Shown here: positions 1 through 5,006 of the stretch, piece after piece
Numbering within the stretch: position 1 is the stretch's first letter
Layout of the letters: each line of letters opens with the position of its first letter
Made by a program: the position numbers and the translations under genes
NCBI GenBank assembly: GCA_026770585.1
Contig: MU646352.1
Span: forward strand, 1,024,620-1,034,888
Direction: 5' to 3'
DNA: 10,269 nt
Source: Baffinella frigidus
Lineage: Eukaryota > Cryptophyceae > Cryptomonadales > Baffinellaceae
The notes under the pieces: model-generated
Databases searched by the model: none
Told to the model about the DNA's origin: nothing
Seen by the model: the letters and a program-made list of their open reading frames with translations, nothing else

Positions 1-21
1 CTCAACCCTCAACCCTCGACC

Positions 22-67
<46 letters not shown>

Positions 68-68
68 G
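1..68 (+). repeat. Telomere-like heptad tract (CCCTCAA)n
   Basis: About nine tandem CCCTCAA units, with one CCCTCGA variant, run from the window edge. The unit is a one-base variant of the plant-type telomere complement CCCTAAA. It joins directly to the first copy of a 35-bp motif at about 68. It is probably interstitial rather than a chromosome end, because similar tracts occur inside introns elsewhere in the window. Confidence 0.9.
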
Positions 69-358
69 CCATCCTCGCCCAGGACTGCATCACGAAGGTC
101 TCGCTCTCCACACACCGGACTACAAAGGGATTTCGTGAATAACCCACAAGTGAATAACCCTAGGAGCCTACGGTAGACAATCCGTAGGGACGTAGGCATC
201 TTCGCCCAGGACTGCATCAAAAAGGTCTCTTGTCTTCTTCTTTATTACCCTCTTCAAGTTCCTGTAAACATGTCCTTACCTAGTGAAAATTGATAGACTT
301 AGTAACTACGCACCGTCGCGGCCATCCTCGCCCAGCACTGCATCAAGAAGGTCCTCCA
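68..358 (+). repeat. Three direct copies of a 35-bp motif, with a fourth inverted near 663-697
   Basis: A motif around ATCNTCGCCCAGNACTGCAT lies at about 68-102, 196-231 and 320-358. A diverged copy lies on the opposite strand around 663-697. The plus strand can be read as AILAQDCIKKV-like peptide and the minus strand as TFLMQSWARMA-like peptide. Differences among copies do not concentrate at third codon positions in either reading, so coding is not shown. Copy 1 abuts the heptad tract, and copy 2 follows a possible splice acceptor (CGTAG). By analogy with the exon copies at 769-1016 and 8077-10005, these may be partial exon duplicates of a gene lying to the left. I do not recognise a protein. 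Confidence 0.6.
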
Positions 359-387
359 CACAGCGTTCTTCCTTGGAAAAAAAAACT

Positions 388-413
388 AGGAAAAAAAAGC
401 ATCTTTTTTTTCC
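388..413. repeat. Perfect short hairpin, A8/T8 arms
   Basis: AGG plus eight A, a GCATC loop, then eight T plus CCT form a perfect 26-base palindrome. It sits in an AT-rich stretch where I see no gene. It could be a chance low-complexity hairpin or the core of a decayed foldback element. Confidence 0.6.
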
Positions 414-614
414 TGGTACAAATCTTATACACGGCTAAGGAATAAAAAAATCACCCAGATTTTTGGATGATGAAATCCCCTTCGAATCCTACTGTGGGGC
501 AACTCGACGCGGACGGTGGCCTTTCTGTGAAATGTACAAGTGGCTGCGTCCATCCTCTTTTAGAGCATGCGCACGGGAATCGTCACGACGCCGCACGGAA
601 TATCGGCCAGCAAC

Positions 615-747
615 GTGACCAGCCCCGCACAAATCAATCCCGCAATCTTATACATGGCTGAGGAAACCTTTTGGATGCGGTTCTGGGCGAAGATGACCAG
701 TCCCGTACAAATCAATCCCGTGACCAGCCCCGTACAAATCAATCCCG
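615..747 (+). repeat. 27-bp repeat, three copies (one dispersed, two in tandem)
   Basis: The unit TGACCAGCCCCGTACAAATC followed by AATCCCG occurs at about 615-642, 693-720 and 721-747. The last two copies are directly adjacent. The inverted copy of the 35-bp motif lies between the first and second. An open frame on each strand crosses the block, the minus one hydrophobic. Since every unit is 27 bp, open frames are favoured by the repeat itself, and I do not call a gene. Confidence 0.75.
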
Positions 748-768
748 GATGCCACCGCCTCTCAACGC

Positions 769-1016
769 TGGTGGGGGTGCTTGAGTACTCTAAACCCTAG
801 ACCATAACCGTAAACCATAAGCCCTACACCCAAATCACCTGAGGCTGTGCACCTCAGGTGGAAGTGCTTGAGTACCGAAACCCTAAACCCTAAACTCTAA
901 ACTCTAAACTCTCAACCCTGAGCCCTACACCCTACACCCTGCACCCTAAACCTGAACCCCGAAAGCAGGTGGAGGTACTGGAGTACCCGGAGCTTTGGCA
1001 TGGAGGCCATCTGGAC
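769..1016 (+). pseudogene. Three truncated copies of the exon at 1245-1298
   Basis: Copies begin at about 769 (GTGGGGGTGCTTGAGTAC), 859 (after CTCAG, GTGGAAGTGCTTGAGTAC) and 967 (after AGCAG, GTGGAGGTACTGGAGTAC and onward). The first two stop after the codons for EY and pass straight into CCCTAAA-like heptads. The third reaches the region of PELGMEA..W with a one-base frame change. All start at the exon border and two keep the AG acceptor, so they look like 3'-truncated duplicates of the 3' splice site plus exon start. They precede the intact exon in the same orientation. Confidence 0.75.
789..960 (+). repeat. Interstitial telomere-like heptads (CCCTAAA and variants), two tracts
   Basis: The tracts lie at about 789-829 and 879-960, as CCCTAAA, CCATAAC, CTCTAAA, CCCTACA and CCCTGCA units. 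They alternate with the truncated exon copies and are C-rich on the sense strand of the plus-strand gene that follows. Several units contain CTAAAC, which resembles a splicing branch-point sequence. Confidence 0.85.
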
Positions 1017-1054
1017 ACCCTCTTAGGACCCTGCAGCAGGCCGATCTATGGATA

Positions 1055-1155
1055 GCTCTTAAGTGACGAGTAGGCTCATACGCCCTACCGTAGGGCCCTA
1101 GGACCTGCCTAGGACCTCTTGGCGGTCAAATTTGACCAGCTCGCCACTTGAGGGA
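1055..1155 (-). mobile_element. Family B foldback element, copy B1 (TA-flanked)
   Basis: This 101-bp element has TA on both sides (1053-1054 and 1156-1157). Its right end reads inward as TCCCTCAAGTGGCGAG and its left end as the degraded GCTCTTAAGTGACGAG. The interior holds CGCCCTACCGTAGGGCCC and two CCTAGGACCT blocks. On the opposite strand it aligns closely to the elements at 5471-5570 and 9046-9127. Size, terminal inverted repeats, TA duplication and absence of an ORF fit a MITE of Tc1/mariner (Stowaway) type; the superfamily is inferred from the TA alone. Confidence 0.75.
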
Positions 1156-1160
1156 TAGCC

Positions 1161-1211
1161 CTGCAGTGGTCCTATGGGGAGGCGCGGCTCCCTATGGGCG
1201 AGGTACCCCTG
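1161..1211 (+). mobile_element. Family A palindromic element, decayed right half (A0)
   Basis: GGTCCTATGG, a G-rich spacer and TATGGGCGAGGTACCCCTG followed by TA match the right half of the family A elements. The left half is missing; family B copy B1 lies immediately upstream. The element ends 33 bases before the intact exon at 1245, so its right end is close to that exon's 3' splice site. Confidence 0.65.
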
Positions 1212-1244
1212 TACCGCCTCCTCTCAACGTTGGTTGCTTCGCAG

Positions 1245-1605
1245 GTGGAGGTGCTGGAGTACCCCGAGCTTGGCATGGAAGCTGTCTGGAAGATTGAGGT
1301 GCCCCTCCACTCTACTCCCGTCACTTCCCACCTTTTATCTCGGATTTTGGCTTGGTGTTGGAGCCATTTCGTACTTGCAGGGGTTAAAATGCCGCAATTT
1401 GTACCGGATATCCTTCAGATGGACGCCTTGTGAAATATCATTTCTTAGGTGGCACGGTAAAAATTCGGCCGGAAAATCCCTTGGAAGCCCGGTGGGTGGG
1501 GAGGTGACTGACTCAGCCTGTGTGGGGAGACAGGTTGTCAACTTCCCGGCGTTCATCGTGTGCGACGACAAGGGCAACGACTTCTTCGCAGAGTTCGGCA
1601 TGTAA
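1245..1605 (+). CDS. Last two exons of an unrecognised gene (3' partial view)
   Basis: The penultimate exon (1245-1298, after TTCGCAG) encodes VEVLEYPELGMEAVWKIE, followed by a GT donor at 1299. The last exon (1534-1605, after GACAG) encodes VVNFPAFIVCDDKG then NDFFAEFGM and a TAA stop at 1603-1605. Both junctions are phase 0, giving an acidic and hydrophobic C-terminus of 41 residues. Truncated copies of the first exon in the intron upstream support its being a real exon, and the last exon has a clean codon reading with strong third-position G/C. The upstream exons lie left of the window or among the repeats. I do not recognise the family. A continuous read-through frame across 1174-1605 includes intron and is not the product. 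Confidence 0.6.
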
Positions 1606-1666
1606 TCTCCTAGCGCTGTCTTGAGTAAAACTGGGCTCGCCATGAAAGCATTCTACGGGGGGGGCG

Positions 1667-1745
1667 GATGTGATCCGAAAGGAAGCACGGCCTTGCTGCA
1701 GGACACGTTCCGGTGTACGCCTATGTTGGGAGCTCGAAGAACCTA
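1667..1745 (+). repeat. 79-bp direct repeat, copy 1 (interrupted on its right by element A1)
   Basis: This copy starts GATGTGATCCGAAAGGAAGC and ends GGGAGCTCGAAGAACCTA. It differs from the copy at 2524-2602 at about six positions. Directly after its terminal TA comes palindromic element A1; the shared sequence (GGACCTAAA) resumes after the element. No coding function is recognised. Confidence 0.9.
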
Positions 1746-1863
1746 CAGGGGTACCTCGCTCATAAGAAACCGCACACCCCTAGGACCCTACAGTAGGACC
1801 ATGCCTAGGGTCCTATGGTGGTCGTAGGGGCGGGGGCGGTTTGTTATGAGCGAGGTACCCCTG
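1746..1863 (+). mobile_element. Family A palindromic element A1 (118 bp, TA target site)
   Basis: The ends are CAGGGGTACCTCGCTCATAA and its inverted complement, with TA at 1744-1745 and 1864-1865. The interior is C-rich, then CCTAGGACCCTACAGTAGG, then CCTAGGGTCCTATGGTGG, then G-rich, so the whole element can fold into one hairpin. The 79-bp repeat at 2524 carries the same flanks without the element and with a single TA, which shows insertion at TA. It has no ORF and is therefore non-autonomous. TA duplication and CAG-starting ends fit Tc1/mariner-like transposons by analogy. Confidence 0.92.
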
Positions 1864-1940
1864 TAAAGGACCTAAAGGACGCCCGGACATGAAAAGGTCC
1901 AGAAAATCGATGACTGTGTCTACATGTAACCCTACAGGTA

Positions 1941-2016
1941 CAGGGGTCGGGCTATCTAGGGCCCTGTGGTGGTCCTCTAGGGGGGGGGGCGCTTTCATAT
2001 GAGCGAGGTACCCCTG
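1941..2016 (+). mobile_element. Family A element A2, internally deleted (76 bp)
   Basis: This copy is TA-flanked (1939-1940 and 2017-2018). Its left end is reduced to CAGGGGTCGGGC; its right end is complete (CATATGAGCGAGGTACCCCTG). The left arm and part of the centre are missing, leaving TGTGGTGGTCCT and a G-run. It lies 77 bp from A1 in the same orientation. Confidence 0.85.
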
Positions 2017-2018
2017 TA

Positions 2019-2523
2019 CATGCAACAAACTGGCCCATAGATCGCCGGAGAGTGAAGCTGGCGCATTTTCGGGCACCACAAAACGCACCAGAATTTATCG
2101 GGGGAATCGGGGTTCCTACGCGGTGCAACCTTGAAAATTGCACGATCTGTGAGCGAGGGGGGCGGTATGGCGAGCGTGTGGGGGAGGGGGTGGGTAGCGA
2201 GAGAAGCGAGAGCGGTGAGGCCGAGGATTAAGAAACGGGGCAGGCGTTCTTCTTAACCCCGAGAAGGCGGGTGTTTCATCTGCGTCACTTAAATTACGGC
2301 AGGTTTTCAGAGTCCCCTCACCTTACGAGCGACACATGTACTCACGAGCGTCTTTGCAGGAAAGATCGGGGTAAATTCGCACGGTTCAACAATATCCGGT
2401 CCCCAAAAACGAAAGCGCTAGTCCAGCTGCCACCTGCTGTCCCCCCCACCCTCTTACTCGGCAGAGGGGCGGACAACGCGCTATTAGCCGGTTCTGACGC
2501 GATCCTCTGTACAGGGGGGGCTT
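2019..2523. other. Stretch without a recognisable gene
   Basis: I see no supported gene here. A G-rich run at about 2156-2193 (GGGGG, GGGGGAGGGGG and GGG blocks) could form a G-quadruplex on the plus strand. Open frames at 2271-2525 (+) and 2342-2563 (-) overlap each other, resemble no family I know and show no splice context. CTGTACAGGGGGGG at about 2508-2520 looks like the very end of a family A element, just before the second copy of the 79-bp repeat. Confidence 0.6.
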
Positions 2524-2602
2524 GATGTGATCCGAAAGGAAGCATGGCCTTTCTACAGAACAAGTTCCGGTGTCCGCCTATGTTGGGAGCTCGAAGAACC
2601 TA
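2524..2602 (+). repeat. 79-bp direct repeat, copy 2 (empty insertion site)
   Basis: This is about 92% identical to 1667-1745. It continues as ACGGACCTAAA without interruption, whereas copy 1 is split by element A1 at the same TA. It therefore gives the pre-insertion state of the A1 site inside the same window. Confidence 0.9.
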
Positions 2603-2764
2603 ACGGACCTAAAAAGCTGAGAAGGCGTCACTGGCTCGGGAACTGAGACACGGGGAGCAAGTTGGTTGGGAATCGCATTATTGATCTCAGTACATGTACA
2701 GCACCCGGGGAGTCGGACCCCGGGGAGGCGCCGCGCGTGCCGATTTGGTGTGAATAACACCAGT

Positions 2765-2789
2765 GGTTGAGAGTCAGCGACTCGCAACC
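2765..2789 (-). terminator. Hairpin just downstream of the H2B stop
   Basis: GGTTG, one mismatch, GAGT, a 5-base loop, ACTC, CAACC form a 10-bp stem starting about 11 bases after the H2B stop on the minus strand. Metazoan and many algal replication-dependent histone mRNAs end in a conserved 6-bp stem with 4-base loop. This stem is longer and does not match that consensus, so a 3'-processing role is only positional inference. Confidence 0.35.
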
Positions 2790-2800
2790 GAGCGGACTGC

Positions 2801-3097
2801 CTACGAGGAGGAGGTGTACTTGGTCACGGCCTTGGTGCCCTCGGACACGGCGTGCTTGGCGAGCTCGCCGGGGAGGACGAGGCGCACGGCGGTCTGGATC
2901 TCGCGGGACGTGAGGGTGCCCTTCTTGTTGTAGCGCACGAGCTTGCCGGCCTCGTTGGCGATCTTGTCGAAGATGTCGGTAATGAAAGAATTCATGATGC
3001 TCATGCCCTTGGTGGAGATGCCGGTGTCCGGGTGGACCTGCTTCAGCACCTTGTAGATGTACATAGGGATACCTCGGCTACAGTGGTATCTGGGCAA
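2801..3097 (-). CDS. H2B: Histone H2B, histone-fold exon; 5' end truncated or on another exon
   Basis: Core nucleosome protein that pairs with H2A. From position 3064 down to the TAG at 2803-2801 the frame matches H2B throughout: [16 protein letters not shown], then MSIMNSF, then [20 protein letters not shown], then [16 protein letters not shown]. This covers the end of the N-terminal helix, the complete histone fold and the C-terminal helix, 87 residues from the first ATG. The usual Lys-rich N-terminal tail of 25-50 residues is absent. The frame runs 11 residues further upstream to a TTG at 3097, but those residues are not H2B-like. TTTATTGCCCAG at about 3090 on the minus strand could be a splice acceptor, so the tail may sit on an upstream exon; I found no Lys-rich exon up to about 4250. 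A stem-loop repeat lies directly upstream. It may be an intron-split gene or a 5'-truncated copy. Confidence 0.93.
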   Translation of the reverse strand: MPRYHCSRGIPMYIYKVLKQVHPDTGISTKGMSIMNSFITDIFDKIANEAGKLVRYNKKGTLTSREIQTAVRLVLPGELAKHAVSEGTKAVTKYTSSS

Positions 3098-3109
3098 TAA
3101 AGTTGTTCC

Positions 3110-3231
3110 GACATCGGTTGGTGTCGGTTTTGATCAATTATCACCAAAGGGTTGACTAAATCTTGCAGTACCAAAAGGTTGACTAAACGCAAGATTTAGT
3201 CAACCCTCTGGTACTAAATACAAACACCGGG
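3110..3231 (+). repeat. Family E stem-loop repeat, copy E1
   Basis: ACCAAAGGGTTGACTAAATC and its inverted complement, ending near GGTACTAAAT, form a long hairpin with an inner direct copy of GGTTGACTAAA. It starts ATCGGTTGGTGTCGGTTTT. The same opening recurs at 3315 and, inverted, at 4125-4190. It lies against the 5' limit of H2B. Confidence 0.75.
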
Positions 3232-3314
3232 GGCCCAAGTCCAGTCTGTGTTTTTAAGTTCTGGTTTCTTACAGCCCAAACCCCCTCCTGTATTGAACAC
3301 GCTGATTCAAAAGT

Positions 3315-3465
3315 CTATCGGTTGGCGTTTTCTTAATTGAGTACCAGAGGGTTGACTGCATGTACGCGTTATTTAGTACCAGAGGTCTGACTCCGCACGG
3401 ATTGACAACGCGAAATTTAGACAACCCTTGTACCAATTTCAGAAAACGCATGGGTCGAAACCGGT
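3315..3465 (+). repeat. Family E stem-loop repeat, copy E2
   Basis: This copy starts TATCGGTTGGCGTTTTCTTA, then AGTACCAGAGGGTTGACT. The right side (TTTAGACAACCCTTGTACCA, then AGAAAACGC) is the approximate inverted complement. An inner TAGTACCAGAGGTCTGACT repeats the motif. It is longer and more diverged than E1. Confidence 0.65.
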
Positions 3466-3557
3466 CCATTTTCTGCAAGTTGCGGTTTCTGCCAGGAGGC
3501 ACTAGCAGGTGATTGCCGCTCTCACATGCCCGCCTTAGCCTGCGTTACGCTCCTCTA

Positions 3558-3674
3558 CAGGGGTACCTCGCTCATAAGAAACCGCCCCCCCCCAGGACCC
3601 TGCAGTAGGACCATGCCTAGGGTCCTATGGTGGTCCTAGGAGGGGGGCAATTTCTTGTGAGCGAGGTACCCCTG
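3558..3674 (+). mobile_element. Family A palindromic element A3 (117 bp)
   Basis: TA lies at 3556-3557 and 3675-3676. The ends are complete, CAGGGGTACCTCGCTCATAA and the complement (one base differs in TTCTTGTGAGCGAGG). The core is CCCTGCAGTAGGACC..CCTAGGGTCCTATGGTGG, in the same orientation as A1. Confidence 0.92.
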
Positions 3675-3676
3675 TA

Positions 3677-4124
3677 GAGTGCGACGAATTCTTCATTCAG
3701 GCTCCAGCGATTCATCGCACGTGTTGGCTCGCCGCTTGAGAGATAACATGACGCGCGGGAGGGGGAGGAGGAGGGGGAGGGGGTGCGTGTGAAGGCGTGC
3801 AGGATAGATGCGGATTGGTGCGCAGTAGAGGAATGCGATAGAAAAGTTTGTTTATTACGGATCGAAAACAACATGGTCACCGTGTATTCCCTTGCTTGAA
3901 GTGAAGGAGTGAGGCGATAGTCGGCAGCACTGGATGCTGAGTAACTTGAGTGAATGTCCATTCAATGAGCAATCTCGTAGAGTGAGTAGATGTAAGAGGA
4001 ATGGCAAGTGCCTTCACTTACTACACCTGGGAGACGAGACCATCTTGAAAACCTGCATGGGACACTGGACAGCCTACAGAAGAACAAGTGCGTCTATTAC
4101 GGATCGAAACCAACTTGGCCACAA
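3677..4124 (+). other. Stretch without a recognisable gene; 30-bp duplication and G-rich run
   Basis: A G-rich run at about 3757-3784 (GGGAGGGGGAGG.. type) has G-quadruplex potential. A 30-bp segment beginning TTATTACGGATCGAAA occurs at 3851-3880 and again at 4093-4122 with four differences. The second copy follows CCTACAG, a possible splice acceptor, so these could be copies of an exon edge, but I cannot identify a gene. Confidence 0.55.
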
Positions 4125-4190
4125 TTTACAAGATTTAGTCAACCCTCTGGTACTAAATTAAGAAAATAGGCACCGACCGATGTCAGAGCA
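4125..4190 (-). repeat. Family E repeat, half copy E3 (inverted)
   Basis: Read on the minus strand this gives ACATCGGTCGGTGCC, a run close to E2 (TATTTTCTTAATTTAGTACC), then AGAGGGTTGACTAAATCTTG. Only one arm is present. Confidence 0.75.
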
Positions 4191-4250
4191 ACCGTGTTCT
4201 TAGCCCAGCCACCCCTGTACCTTTATGAAAACAAAAACGACCGCCCTGTA

Positions 4251-4370
4251 CAGGGGGGGTACCTCGCTCATAAGAAACGCCCACCCCCCTAGGACCACCA
4301 TAGGGCCCTAGGCATATGCCTAGTGTAGGGTCCTAGGGGGGGGCTGTTTCTTATGAGCGAGGTACCCCTG
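4251..4370 (-). mobile_element. Family A palindromic element A4 (120 bp, inverted)
   Basis: TA lies at 4249-4250 and 4371-4372. The left end has extra Gs (CAGGGGGGGTACCTCGC), the right end is complete. The core reads AGGACCACCATAGGGCCC..TAGTGTAGGGTCCT, the reverse complement of the A1 core, so this copy is inserted in the opposite orientation. Confidence 0.92.
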
Positions 4371-4397
4371 TAACGATTCCCTGTTGCTAGATTGTTT

Positions 4398-4418
4398 GAG
4401 AGAGAGACAGAGAGAGAC
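4398..4418 (+). repeat. Imperfect (GA)n microsatellite
   Basis: GAGAGAGAGACAGAGAGAG, interrupted once by C. Confidence 0.8.
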
Positions 4419-4463
4419 CTTTATTAATGTCGACACGGCATGCATGCACCCCCACAGAGGCTA

Positions 4464-4580
4464 CAGGGGTACCTCGCTCATAAGAAACCGCCCCCACCCT
4501 AGGACCACCATAGGGCCCTAGGCACAGGCCTACTGTAGGGTCCTAGGGGGGTGCGGTTTCTTGTGCGCGAGGTACCCCTG
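4464..4580 (-). mobile_element. Family A palindromic element A5 (117 bp, inverted)
   Basis: TA lies at 4462-4463 and 4581-4582. The core AGGACCACCATAGGGCCC..CTACTGTAGGGTCCT gives the same orientation as A4. The right arm has small changes (TTGTGCGCGAGG). It lies 93 bp from A4. Confidence 0.92.
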
Positions 4581-4641
4581 TACGTCAGAGGCTACGTCCG
4601 AGCAGGACCTAGCGAGAGGCCACGTGCACCACTCCGCGCTG

Positions 4642-4759
4642 CAGGGGTACCTCGCTCATAAGAAACCGCCTCCCCCTAGGACCCTACAGTAGGACCATGT
4701 CTAGGGTCCTAGGGGGGTCCTTGGGGGGGGGGCGGTTTCTTATGAGCGAGGTACCCCTG
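4642..4759 (+). mobile_element. Family A palindromic element A6 (118 bp)
   Basis: Both ends are complete. The right flank is TA (4760-4761); the left flank is TG, apparently a mutated TA. The core CCCTACAGTAGGACC..CTAGGGTCCTAGG gives the orientation of A1. It is the third element of a cluster spanning about 510 bp. Confidence 0.9.
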
Positions 4760-4910
4760 TATCCTCACACCACCACCATGCCGCATCCGCGCACGTGACC
4801 TCTCTCCATCAGTCCTGCTACACGCCGCCACCCCACGCCTCCTATCCCCTCGAGAGCGCCAGTCTCGCGTTTCGTTCCATGTACAGCGGCTACGTTCATA
4901 AGATAACGGA

Positions 4911-4989
4911 CTGAAAACCGGGTAGTTAGGCCTACGGTATTGCCTACGGTAGGCCGTAGGGCCCCTAGGACCTAACGTTTCGTTTTCAG
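4911..4989. mobile_element. Family C foldback element (79 bp)
   Basis: The ends CTGAAAACCGGGTAGTTAGG and CCTAACGTTTCGTTTTCAG are imperfect inverted repeats. The interior is CCTACGGTATTGCCTACGGTAGG then GGGCCCCTAGGACCT, the same core words as families A and B with different ends. It ends 17 bp before the UPF0390-like stop codon, so it may be in that gene's 3' untranslated region. I see no clear TA duplication. Confidence 0.6.
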
Positions 4990-5006
4990 GACGTGACCCT
5001 ATTAAC

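Noticed and set aside
1-68. True chromosome end
   Set aside because: The heptads are a variant mixture and similar tracts occur at several internal places, including the far edge in the same orientation. An interstitial origin is simpler.
560-742. Hydrophobic 60-residue minus-strand frame as a membrane protein
   Set aside because: The repeated hydrophobic peptide comes from the 27-bp repeat, whose length is a multiple of three and keeps frames open. No family match.
615-747. CRISPR array
   Set aside because: Only three copies, two of them without spacer, in a eukaryotic context with introns.
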